Assembly: GCF_003667575.1 (NCBI RefSeq)
Contig: NZ_RCUY01000013.1
Coordinates: 29,126-93,125 of the forward strand
From: Mycetocola lacteus
GTDB taxonomy: Bacteria; Actinomycetota; Actinomycetes; Actinomycetales; Microbacteriaceae
DNA: 64,000 nt
Reading direction: 5' to 3'
Positions within the stretch are counted from its first letter, which is position 1. The number at the start of each line of letters is the position of its first letter. The notes beneath the pieces were generated by a model. It was not told the origin of the DNA. It searched no databases and worked only from the letters and a program-made list of their open reading frames with translations. A program made the position numbers and the translations under genes. Positions 8,631 through 17,700 of this stretch are shown one piece after another.

Positions 8631-9170
8631 ATGGATCAGCCGGGATCCCCGCCGCCGATCATTCGGCTTGGCAGCACTCACCGTCACGCTGCCCTCCGGC
8701 TACTCGTGCATGTGTTTGACCGGGATCCGGCCTGGCGACGAATCATCCGCTGGGCACCGGCCCGCGCGCTGGTGCTGCGGGTGTACTACCGCCGTGCAAT
8801 GCGGGTGGCCCTCGCCGAGGGTCGGGTCGACCTGATCACCGGCCCCACCGGCACCCCGCTCGCCCTCGCGCTGTGGTTCCACCCACACCCGAGCTCCGGT
8901 GCCGCGGATGTCTGGCATCTGGAAGCGATCGTGGTGGCCGAGGCTGCCCGCGGGCGCGGCCTCGGCGGACACCTCATCCGGCACGCCCTGGCCGACATCG
9001 ACGCCGCGGGCGCCATCGCCACCCTGGATGCCAGCACCCCCGACAGCCAGCGCCTCTATGAGCGCCTGGGCTTCACCCCGGTCGGCCCGGTGCCGCCCTG
9101 GCCGTGGCCGCGTGATCTCAGGATGCGGCGTGAAGCTCGCGCAACCGGCGCCGAAACAGCAGCGCCGTAA
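8631..9170 (+). CDS. GNAT-family N-acetyltransferase
   Basis: 179 residues with the acetyl-CoA-binding signature in VVAEAARGRGLGGHLIRHAL (motif A) and a C-terminal LYERLGFTPVG (motif B). It is therefore a GCN5-related acetyltransferase of unknown acceptor. GCAGGAGCG precedes ATG 8631. The last ~50 bases overlap the 3' end of the convergent MFS gene at 9118, an unusual tail-to-tail overlap in which both stop codons lie inside the other gene. Confidence 0.82.
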   Translation: MDQPGSPPPIIRLGSTHRHAALRLLVHVFDRDPAWRRIIRWAPARALVLRVYYRRAMRVALAEGRVDLITGPTGTPLALALWFHPHPSSGAADVWHLEAIVVAEAARGRGLGGHLIRHALADIDAAGAIATLDASTPDSQRLYERLGFTPVGPVPPWPWPRDLRMRREARATGAETAAP

Positions 9171-10578
9171 GTAGCGCCCCGCCCACGAAAATCCCCGCGG
9201 TAATCGTGTACACGACGGCGTAGCTGTGGACTGCGGCATCGGCCATCACCTGCGGGGTGGCCGGCACATGCCCCACCAGATAGGCGGTCATTGCCGAGGC
9301 GGCGAGGGTGTTCAACAGCGCGGTTCCGATGGATCCACCCACCTGCTGGCTGGTATTGACCAGTGCCGAGGCTACCCCCGCATGCTCACTCCTCACCCCC
9401 AGGGTTGCCGTCTGAATCGACCCCGGGAAGATCGTGCCGATCGCAAAGCCGAGCACAATCATCGGCGGCATGATGTCCGCGACATAGGTACTGGAGAGAT
9501 CCAGTGTTGTCAGCCAGGCCATGCCGAGGGCCGCGAGCACAAATCCGATGGGCACCAGGATCTTGGGTCCAAACCGGGGAAGCAGCAGGTTTGTTTCCAG
9601 CTGTGCGGCGATTACCAGGGCCCCGATCAAGGGCAGGAACGATGCCCCCGTCTGGGTCGGAGTGTAGCCGAGGCCGGTCTGCAAATAGTAGGTGAGGAAG
9701 AGGAAGATCGCGAACATCCCCACACTCGCCAGCAGCAGCGCCGAGTAGGCGGCACCGCGGTTGCGGTCGAGGACGACCGAGGGGTGCATCAGCGGGTTGC
9801 GGGCCCTGAATATCCACACCACGAAGGCGACCAGCAGGACGCCCGCGGCGATCAGCATGCCCCAACTACTCGCGGCACCCCAGCCGTCGGTGTCCGCGTT
9901 CGAGAATCCGAAGACCAGGAAGAACAGCCCGCCCGAGACCAGCACGGTGCCCAGAATATCCAGGGGCGTGCGCTCACCGGGTGCGGCCGCCGGGCGAATA
10001 AAGAGGAGGGCCCCGATTCCGGCGATCAGCGCGATGGCAATGTTCACAAACAGGGTCCAGCGCCAGTCGAAGTGCTCCGTCAACATCCCGCCGAGCAGCA
10101 GTCCGAGCGCACCACCGGCACCGGAAATGGCGCCCCAGATCCCAAACGCCCGCGAGCGCTCCCGGGACACGGTGAAGGTGGTGGTCAGCACCGAGAGTGC
10201 GGTGGGGGCAAGCAGCGCACCGAAGGCACCCTGGAGCGCGCGGGCCACAACGAGTACCCCGAAATCGGGCGCAGCGCCGCCGATGGCCGATGCCAGCGCA
10301 AAGCCGATCAGCCCGATCATGAAGGCCCGGCGACGGCCGACGAGGTCGGCGATCCGACCACCCAGCAAGAGCAGCGAGCCAAACGCCAGCGCATAGGCGG
10401 TGATCACCCACTGTCGTTCGCCGTTGGAGAACCCCAGGTCTGCCTGGGCCGAGGGGAGGGCGATGTTCACGATTGTGGTGTCGAGATTCACCATGAGTTG
10501 AGCGAGTGCGACGGTGGCCAGGGTCAGCCATCGCCTCGGATCGGGGACGGTGCCAACGGGCGGGGTGGTGCGGTTCAT
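9118..10578 (-). CDS. MFS transporter, DHA2 (EmrB/QacA) multidrug efflux type
   Basis: 486-residue, 14-segment exporter. Diagnostic stretches are LDTTIVNIALPSAQADLGFS in the first segment, GGRIADLVGRRRAFM between segments 2 and 3, and GGMLTEHFDWRWTLFVN near segment 6, all typical of the QacA/EmrB branch. The reading frame extends upstream, but ATG 10578 gives MNRTTPPVG and keeps the shared operator region free. It is transcribed divergently from the TetR gene at 10655 across two palindromes. The pair is the usual self-regulated efflux arrangement: TetR represses the pump until a ligand binds. Substrate unknown. Confidence 0.9.
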   Translation of the reverse strand: MNRTTPPVGTVPDPRRWLTLATVALAQLMVNLDTTIVNIALPSAQADLGFSNGERQWVITAYALAFGSLLLLGGRIADLVGRRRAFMIGLIGFALASAIGGAAPDFGVLVVARALQGAFGALLAPTALSVLTTTFTVSRERSRAFGIWGAISGAGGALGLLLGGMLTEHFDWRWTLFVNIAIALIAGIGALLFIRPAAAPGERTPLDILGTVLVSGGLFFLVFGFSNADTDGWGAASSWGMLIAAGVLLVAFVVWIFRARNPLMHPSVVLDRNRGAAYSALLLASVGMFAIFLFLTYYLQTGLGYTPTQTGASFLPLIGALVIAAQLETNLLLPRFGPKILVPIGFVLAALGMAWLTTLDLSSTYVADIMPPMIVLGFAIGTIFPGSIQTATLGVRSEHAGVASALVNTSQQVGGSIGTALLNTLAASAMTAYLVGHVPATPQVMADAAVHSYAVVYTITAGIFVGGALLTALLFRRRLRELHAAS

Positions 10579-10598
10579 GTCTGCTCCAGCTAAGATAA

Positions 10599-10636
10599 GG
10601 ACTATCAGTCCGTTTAGCATACGGACTACCGGTCCG
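10599..10636. promoter_or_regulatory. Double TetR operator between pump and repressor
   Basis: Two imperfect palindromes, GGACTATCAGTCC (10599-10611) and CGGACTACCGGTCCG (10622-10636), each followed by TTTAGCA, about 24 bases apart. They fill the 76-base gap between the divergent MFS and TetR genes. The symmetry and position fit TetR dimer sites. Confidence 0.85.
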
Positions 10637-10654
10637 TTTAGCAAGGGAAGTGTC

Positions 10655-11230
10655 ATGACGAGTCTTCGAGCCGACGCCGCGCGTAACCATGCGGCCATCC
10701 TTCGTGCCACCGGCGAGCTTTTTGACGACGCCGCAAACCCGCAGAGTATCTCCATGGACGAGATTGCCGCCGCCGCCGGGGTGGGCAAGGGCACGCTGTT
10801 TCGACGCTTCGGTGATCGACAGGGGCTCATCTGCGCCGTGGTCGAGGAGCGCAGCAAGCCCTTCCAGGCCGCCGTCCTGTCGGGCCCGCCACCACTTGGA
10901 CCCGGAACCCCTGCCGACGAGCGCATCCTCGCCGTGCTGGATGCGATCATCACCTTCAAGCTGGAGACGCTGCGCCTGAGCCTGGCCAGCGAAACCGTAG
11001 CCGCCGATCCCTATCTGCTGCCGATTTACACCTGGTGCCACACCCTTTTGGTCTCACTCCTGCGCGAGCTGGGCCGCATCGAGGACCCCGATTTCACCGC
11101 GCACATGCTGCTGTCCCCCACGCGCGTCGACTTCCTGGTTCACGAAATCGAGGTGGCCCATTTCAATCCCGAGCAGATTCGCGCAAGGATACGCGCAACC
11201 GTGGCCGCGCTGATTCGTCCAGCGGCCTAG
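10655..11230 (+). CDS. TetR/AcrR-family repressor
   Basis: 191 residues. The N-terminal helix-turn-helix reads ISMDEIAAAAGVGKGTLFRRF (residues ~35-55), followed by GDRQGLICAVVEER. The C-terminal ligand domain is helical and unassigned. The frame is open upstream of ATG 10655, but starting there gives the standard N-terminus after AGGGAAG. It most likely represses the divergent DHA2 exporter and itself through the two palindromes between them. Confidence 0.9.
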   Translation: MTSLRADAARNHAAILRATGELFDDAANPQSISMDEIAAAAGVGKGTLFRRFGDRQGLICAVVEERSKPFQAAVLSGPPPLGPGTPADERILAVLDAIITFKLETLRLSLASETVAADPYLLPIYTWCHTLLVSLLRELGRIEDPDFTAHMLLSPTRVDFLVHEIEVAHFNPEQIRARIRATVAALIRPAA

Positions 11231-11426
11231 CACCTACGATTCCATGGAGGTTGAGATCCGGACGGTGAACCAGCCGACAGCGCGATGCTGCGAATGATCG
11301 TCGAAAACTGCCCGGCGATCTCGGAGGTCGCGGACAACCAGGCCAAATCGGAACCTCCGTGGTCCACCGATTCAACGTGGGCGAAGCTAGGATGAGACAA
11401 GCCACGAAACGCCGGAGGAGGTGCCC

Positions 11427-12317
11427 GTGAGCAGCACATCGACCGGAGAGCTCACGGCGCTCTCGCGCATTTTTTCGGCATCGGCGATCCGGGAAATCGG
11501 GAGTCGGGGATACTCACCGGCCCTGGCCCGGGCACTATCTGAAACGGCGATTCCTGAGCGACTTCCCGCGCACGCGACCCTGGCCGAGGCCTACACGATG
11601 GCGTTTCACACGCTGCAAAAAATCGGCAACCGAGACGACTACGTGTACCGTTCGGCGCTGACACAAAAAATTCTGCTGGGTCGCCACAATCTGCGCACAG
11701 CGACCGTTCTCAACGAATTCCGTGCGGGCCGATCCAAGGCTGACCTCGTTGTCCTCAATGGCACGTCGACCGCATATGAAATCAAGTCCGAACGCGACTC
11801 GTTTCAGCGTCTCCATACCCAGCTTTCCGACTACCGATCGGTCTTTGGAAGCGTGTACGTCATAACCAGCCCCACCCAGGTTAAGGCCGCGCTCCGCCTC
11901 ACTTCCGAGGATGTTGGGGTGCTCACACTGTCGGATCGGTTCCGAATTCAAACGGTCAGACCAGCCCTCGATCAACCCGAGCGCACCAGCGCCCTATCGA
12001 TTCTCGAAACCCTGAGGTTCGATGAAGCACTGAAGGTTCTAGACGGCCTGGGGATAGACTTCCCGGAAGTTCCCAACACTCGGCGCTGGGGCGCACTTCG
12101 ACACATCTTCGCAGCACTCGATCCGGCAACCGTTCACGCACACACGGTAGCGGTGCTTCGGGAATCACGATCCCAGGCACACCTGGAATTCTCAATCAGG
12201 GAACTTCCGCGGCCATTGACCGCGGCGATCTTGGCAACTAATCCGTCAGCATCGGCCCGACACAACATTCGGTTGGCCACCCGCCAACCGGTCTCGGAAG
12301 TACTCACCTGGAAATAG
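11427..12317 (+). CDS. sce7726-family protein, PD-(D/E)XK nuclease-like
   Basis: 296 residues. The core resembles the sce7726 family: YVYRSALTQKILLGRH, then KADLVVLNGTSTAYEIKSERD, then LHTQLSDYRSVFGSVYVI. The Asp at about 106 and E118-x-K120 have the spacing of a PD-(D/E)XK nuclease core (my structural inference). GTG 11427 is chosen because GGAGGAGG ends 7 bases before it; a GTG at 11421 would sit on the ribosome site. It is first in a tight operon with an sce7725-family gene (20-base gap) and a RES gene. sce7725 and sce7726 are known as a conserved pair of unknown function. A role in phage or plasmid defence is plausible but unproven. Confidence 0.78.
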   Translation: MSSTSTGELTALSRIFSASAIREIGSRGYSPALARALSETAIPERLPAHATLAEAYTMAFHTLQKIGNRDDYVYRSALTQKILLGRHNLRTATVLNEFRAGRSKADLVVLNGTSTAYEIKSERDSFQRLHTQLSDYRSVFGSVYVITSPTQVKAALRLTSEDVGVLTLSDRFRIQTVRPALDQPERTSALSILETLRFDEALKVLDGLGIDFPEVPNTRRWGALRHIFAALDPATVHAHTVAVLRESRSQAHLEFSIRELPRPLTAAILATNPSASARHNIRLATRQPVSEVLTWK

Positions 12318-12337
12318 CGTCACCTGGAGTTAGGACA

Positions 12338-13273
12338 ATGATGTACTACCCGTTTTTTCGCGGTAAGCAGTTTGAATTCCTCGCGATCAGGGAGCTTGCG
12401 CCCGTGATCGCACGGGCCGGGTTCACCCCGATCATCGAGCCGGTGCACGAATCGTTTACGACGCTCAACCGGACCCTAGACGAACTTATTCTCCACGGAG
12501 CCACGTCCACGGTGATTGTGAATCCGCGTCACGGAGCCTATAAGGACGACGGAGAGGACCTTGCCGCTGAGCTGCGGGACGTATTTGGAGATAATGACGC
12601 GGTCATTCCCGCGCTCCTTCTCACTCCTACGATGAGTCTGGAACGTGCCCGTGCCCTGATCACCCAGTATGAGGAGCGCCCGTTTACCGTCATCCACGCG
12701 GGTTTCTCCGACGGTAAGGGCCTAGCAGAACATCTACCCGACACCGACATCACCCATGTTTTTCTAGACGCACAGAACACGCTTTATCGCAGACCCTTCC
12801 GCGGTGGACGCAGAGTCCTTATCTCCGACGGATTTATCCGAAAAAAGAACGCCGACTATGACGAGGTGGATCGCTTCTCCGATCTGCACGTAACCTATAG
12901 CGAACTGGGCGGCGACGGGTACGGGGACTTTCTCACCGTTGGTGATTTCTTCGCCCAGGGCGGCGGGCCCGCCTATGCGGTGGCTATCCACCTGACGTAT
13001 ATCGATCCCAGCCAGGATGATCAGATGTTCGTGGCGCACTTCAAATCGGATTCAAACGATACGCCGCTTGATCCCGCAGGCAAGTTCAGCCAGGCACTAA
13101 ATAAGCTCGTGGCAAAGGTTGATGAACCGAATTCGCCAGTGGCCAACACCAGCGCCGTAAGGGAGTTTCAAGAGCTACACGAGCGCGGGCATTTCCCCGG
13201 ACTCGGGTACGTGAAGAAGCTCTCGATCAAGCACCACATCGAGACCCTTGCAGGGTTCCACGGTCGTGTCTGA
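12338..13273 (+). CDS. sce7725-family protein (partner of sce7726)
   Basis: 311 residues beginning MMYYPFFRGKQFEFLAIREL, the recognisable opening of the sce7725 family. PIIEPVHES and VIVNPRHG follow, and a C-terminal SIKHHIETL. The pattern of regular strands and helices suggests a barrel-like fold (inference), possibly a binding or scaffold partner for the nuclease-like sce7726 protein. ATG 12338 or 12341 may be used. Its stop overlaps the RES gene start by 8 bases, so the three proteins are probably made together. Base composition is lower in GC than the flanking core genes, consistent with transfer. Confidence 0.75.
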   Translation: MMYYPFFRGKQFEFLAIRELAPVIARAGFTPIIEPVHESFTTLNRTLDELILHGATSTVIVNPRHGAYKDDGEDLAAELRDVFGDNDAVIPALLLTPTMSLERARALITQYEERPFTVIHAGFSDGKGLAEHLPDTDITHVFLDAQNTLYRRPFRGGRRVLISDGFIRKKNADYDEVDRFSDLHVTYSELGGDGYGDFLTVGDFFAQGGGPAYAVAIHLTYIDPSQDDQMFVAHFKSDSNDTPLDPAGKFSQALNKLVAKVDEPNSPVANTSAVREFQELHERGHFPGLGYVKKLSIKHHIETLAGFHGRV

Positions 13274-14300
13274 ACGCCGATGCTGTGCTACCTGTTTTGG
13301 TGACCGGCTGATTCGTGAGCAGTTCATTGCACAGTGTAATCCGCTCTCCCAGACTTGTGATTATTGCGGAAGCGCCGGTATGGAATGCGTCCTACCTGAA
13401 CAACTGAGCTTGTGGTTTAACACCCTGATGGCGACCTACCGGGTTGTCCGCGATGGAAAACCCATCATTGACCTCCTCAGGGAAGAGTGGGGTCTCTTTG
13501 AGGGATCAGGGTTGAGCACTGCCGATGCGATGTGGCTGTTGGCAGATGTCTTAGATGACGGTCAAATAGTACGAAAGTCCTTCGAGCCGATCCAGGATCC
13601 CGCTGCAGGTCAGCTTCACCGGTGGGACGACCTGCGCGATGAGATGATGCATGAGAATCGCTGGTTTCTGAATCAGCCGATGAATCTTGATCGGCTCAAG
13701 GAGTTGCTTGGTGGGCTCACAACTTCCCGCGCCGACCTCGAAGGTCTGAACTGGTACCGCGCACGGCTAATGAGCGGTTCGACTCCGTTTCATCTGTCCG
13801 AAATGGGCGCGCCGCCGCGCCATCTAGCCGGTCATGGGCGCGCGAATCCGGCGGGCATTCCGTACCTGTACCTCGGCTCCACCATCGAGACGTCGGTGGC
13901 TGAGTTGCGCCCTCATACGGGCGAAAGCGCGAGTGTTGCAACATTCCAACTTGCGCAGGAGGACCTGAAGTTTGCGGACCTTCGCGATCCGCGCCGTCTG
14001 CTTTCACCGTTCATCTGGGACGAGACGGGAATCATCGAACTGCGCGCCGATCTCCCACTCATCGCGCGCCTCGGTTTCGAACTTACCCGCCCGATTCATC
14101 CGCGAGGTGCACCATATGAGTACATTCCCACCCAGTATCTCAGCGAGTTTGTGAAGTCCTGCGGTTTCCACGGGGTCCTGTATCGCAGCTCGGTCAGCAG
14201 CGACGGCGGGGTCAACGTTGCATTGTTTGACCCTGCGCGCGCGACCCTGATCGATGTACAGGAGGTTGCCGTGAAGCAGGTCAGCGTTCAGCTTCGGTAG
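13266..14300 (+). CDS. RES-domain protein with N-terminal zinc-ribbon-like/HEPN-type region
   Basis: 344 residues from GTG 13266; a TTG at 13248 is in frame upstream. The N-terminus has two Cys pairs (CCATC and CDYC) resembling the zinc-ribbon part of RES N-terminal domains, then a helical region. The C-terminal half is a RES domain with the conserved Arg in LNWYRARL (~165), Glu in TSVAELRPH (~213) and a late SDGGVNVALFDP block. RES proteins characterised in toxin-antitoxin pairs degrade NAD+. Here there is no Xre-type antitoxin; the partners are sce7726 and sce7725. It could be an NAD+-consuming effector of a defence module. A decayed copy of its 3' half lies at 21.2-21.5 kb. Confidence 0.78.
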   Translation: MSERRCCATCFGDRLIREQFIAQCNPLSQTCDYCGSAGMECVLPEQLSLWFNTLMATYRVVRDGKPIIDLLREEWGLFEGSGLSTADAMWLLADVLDDGQIVRKSFEPIQDPAAGQLHRWDDLRDEMMHENRWFLNQPMNLDRLKELLGGLTTSRADLEGLNWYRARLMSGSTPFHLSEMGAPPRHLAGHGRANPAGIPYLYLGSTIETSVAELRPHTGESASVATFQLAQEDLKFADLRDPRRLLSPFIWDETGIIELRADLPLIARLGFELTRPIHPRGAPYEYIPTQYLSEFVKSCGFHGVLYRSSVSSDGGVNVALFDPARATLIDVQEVAVKQVSVQLR

Positions 14301-14317
14301 GGGGGCGTCCACAGGAG

Positions 14318-14695
14318 CTCGAGGTACGCACGCGTGCACGCGAAATCGTGGACGCGTTGGCAGAGCTCCCTCCCGAAACTCCGGTGCTCTCACCCAGAGA
14401 CCTCGGGGGTCACAACGTGTTGTGGAACAACGGCCGAGTAAGCGGGATTCTGGATTGAGACCTCGCCTCCCCCAGCGACCGCTCAACCGATCTGGCGAGC
14501 CTTGGAGTGTGGCACGGCGGGAACAGGCTTGCCCGGATTGCGCCCACCGATCAGGTACATCGCGCCCTGATTCGCCGGCGCACGTTCTGGCTCCAACAGC
14601 TCGGCTTCCTGCTGGTGTCCAAACACCCGGAAACCGAGATCTCCCCGGTTGCCGCCCGGGCTTCCCGGTGGCTGAGCGAGGAGGAAACCCGCTGA
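14318..14695 (+). pseudogene. Aminoglycoside-phosphotransferase-family gene remnant
   Basis: One frame reads through the C-terminal part of an APH-family kinase: LSPRDLGGHNVLW, GRVSGILD, a TGA stop, DLASPSDRSTDLASLGVW, and so on to the TGA ending at 14695. The family normally has Trp in ILDWD, so TGG has become TGA in the middle of the catalytic/metal loop. The N-terminal two thirds is absent, and the 5' end abuts the RES gene. Both lesions say pseudogene; downstream GTG 14507 could only give a 62-residue tail. Confidence 0.75.
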
Positions 14696-14696
14696 A

Positions 14697-14733
14697 CCGG
14701 GGCCATTCATGATCACACCATGGATGGCCCCGG
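14697..14733. terminator. Hairpin between phosphotransferase remnant and adhesin
   Basis: CCGGGGCCATTCATG / CATGGATGGCCCCGG stem with one wobble pair and a 7-base loop, located between converging transcription units. It lacks a clear U-run on either side. Confidence 0.6.
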
Positions 14734-14743
14734 GTTCACTCCA

Positions 14744-17700
14744 CTACCCCGGTGACCCGGCTCGGGCCCGGCGCAGCATCACCGCGCCACCCAGCATCAG
14801 CAGGAGCGCCGCGAGGAACAGCATCTCCAGTGGCGACTGCGAACCGGTTGTGGCCAGCCCGCCCGGAGGCGGGGTGCCCGCGGGATCCCCGGGGGTGACG
14901 GTCGGAGGTGTGACCACCGGGCTCTCGGGCTTGGGCGGAACCGGGTGCTCGGTGTCGGCCGGCGGCGGCGTGATCGGCGGCAGCCCCGGCGGCTGGGCGC
15001 TAGCGGTCACCCGGTTTTCCAGGAGCTCGCCCCCGGCGTTCTGGTTGACGGTCACCGAGTAGGTGATCTCCACCGTCTGTCCCGCGGCGAGCGCACCGGT
15101 CCACACCAGGGTGGCCTCCTCGGGATCAACAACCGGGTCAACCGTGCGGAAGCCGTTGATCGTGGCCACCGCATCATCGTTGTAGGTGACAAACTCCCAC
15201 AGCCCGGCCATATCGTCCTCGATCACCACCGGATCCAGCACCGTTTCACCGGTGTTGGCACCGGTGACCGTGTAGGTGATCCGGCTTCCGGGAAGAACAA
15301 CCGTGCCCGATGCGGGATCGGCACTCTTACCCAGCTCGAACCCCGGAGTGGGAACCGGATGCTCGGTTTCACCCGGCGGCGGCTCGATCGGCGGCAGCCC
15401 CGGCGGGGTCGCCTCTCCGCTCACGCGGTTGCGGAGCAGCGCACCCGAGGCGTCCTGGTTGACGGTCACCGAATAGGTGATCGTCACGGTTTCGCCCGGT
15501 GCCAGAACCCCGGTCCAGACCAATGATTCGCCGTCCTCGCCGGGAACCAGGGTCCCTGCCGGATCGGTTCCGTTGATGCTCGCCGCGGCATCCTCGTTAT
15601 AGGTGACGTGCTCCGACAGTCCGCTCAGATCATCGGTAATCACCACCGGATCCAGCACCGTCTCACCCGTGTTGATCCCGCTCACCGTGTAGGTGATGGT
15701 GTCCCCCGGATGAACGGCAGTGCCGTTTTCCGGATTGGCTGACTTGCCCAGCTCGAACCCCGGGGTCGGCACCTGGTGTTCGGTATCCACGGGCGGCGGA
15801 ACAATCGGCGGCAGTCCCGGCGGGGTTGCCGTGCCGCTGACGTGGTTGTTCAGGGTCTCGCCCGACGCATCCGCGTTGACCGTCACCGAGTACGTGATCG
15901 TGACGGTTTCGCCCTCGGCCAGCACACCGGTCCAGAGCAGCGTTGCCGCCTCGGGGTCGTGTGTCAGGGTTCCGGCGGGATCGGTACCGTTGATGCTCGC
16001 CGCGGCATCATCGTTGTAGGTGACGTACTCCGACAGCCCGCTCAGATCATCGTTGATGACCACCGGGTTCAGGATCGTCCCTCCGGTGTTCTTCCCCGTC
16101 ACCGTGTAGGTGATGGTGTCACCAGGGTGAACGGTGGTTCCGCTCACCGGATCGGCGGACTTGCCCAGCTCAAACCCCGGAGTCGGCACCGTGTGCTCGG
16201 TGTCCACCGGCGGCGGAATAATCGGAGGCCGCTCCGGCCCCGGCGGGGTGGCGGACCCACTCACGTGGTTTTCCAGCAGCTCGCCCACCGCGTTCTCGTT
16301 CACCGTCACCGAGTAGGTGATGGTCACCGTCTCGCCCGGGGCCAGCGCACCGGTCCAGAGCAGCGTGGCCTCGTCGAGGTCGGGCGTCAGCGTTCCCGCG
16401 GGGCCCGTCCCGTTGATCTTCGCCTCGGCATCGTTGTTATAGGTGGTGTAGTCCGAAAGACCGGCCATCTCGTCCAGGATCGTGACCGGATCCAGCACGG
16501 TACCGCCGGTGTTACGGCCGGTCACCGTGAAGGTGATCTTCTCTCCGGGGTTCACATCCGCGCCCGAACGCGGCACCGAGGTTTTGCCCAGCACAAATCC
16601 CGGGGTGGGGACCGGATGTTCGGTGTCCACCGGCGGGGGCTCGATCGGCGGCAAGCCCGGAGGCGTTCCGGCACCGGTCACCCGGTTTTCGAGCGTGTGC
16701 CCCACGGCGTTTTCGGCAACCGTCACCGAATACGTGATGGTCACACTCTCACCCGGGTCGAGTACCCCCGTCCAGACAAGGTTCGTTACCACCGGTTCCG
16801 GAGTGAAGGTGCCTGCGGGGGTGCTCCCGTCAATGGTCGCGGCGTGATCGTTGTTATAGGTGGCAAACTCCAGTACCCCGGTGAGGTCATCCTCGATCAC
16901 AACCGGGTCCAGCACGGTCTCCCCCGTGTTGGTTCCCACCACCGTGTACTTGATGATCTGGCCGGGATGTACCTCGGTGCGATCCGCGGGGTTCGCCACC
17001 TTGGTGAGTTCAAAGCCCGGAGTCGGGACCGAGTGCTCGGTATCCGTGGGCGGCGGAGTGATGGGGGGAACGCCAGGCCCCGGCGGCTGCGCCGAACCGG
17101 TGACCGCGTTCTGCAGCTCCTGACCGATGGCGTTGGGGTTCACCGTCACCGAGTAGGTGACGGTGACGGTTTCGCCGGGTTTCAGCGCGCCCGCCCAGTC
17201 GAGTTTCCCCGTGGTCTTGTCCAGGGTGAGGACTCCCGCGTCCGTGGTCCCGTCGATCGTCGCAAACGCATCGTCGTTGAAGGTGACGTACTCCGAAAGC
17301 CCACTCAGATCATCGTGAATCTCCACCGGGTCGAGGATGGTTCCGCCTGTGTTGACACCCGTCAGCGTGTAGGTGATGGTGTCACCCGGGTTTACCTCGG
17401 AACCGTGCGGCGGGTTAGCGGTCTTGCCCAGGGTGAACCCGGGGACGGGCACCGGGTGCTCGGTCTCCCCGGGCGGTGGGGTGATCGGCGGGCCCACCGG
17501 CGGCACCGCGGTGCCGGTTACCCGGTTCTCCAGCACCTCACCGAAGGCATTGGGCTTGACCGTCACCGAGTAGGTGATGGTGACGGTTTCACGGGCGTTC
17601 AGGGCACCGGTCCAGCCGAGCTGCGCGTTCTTCGGATCGGTGTTCAGGGTGCCCGCCGAGGTGGTTCCATCGATGGTCGCGAACGCGTCGCCGTTGTAGG

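Noticed and set aside
11244..11395. Two short plus-strand frames (17 and 36 codons) before the sce7726 gene
   Set aside because: No ribosome sites or similarity; likely decayed cassette edge.
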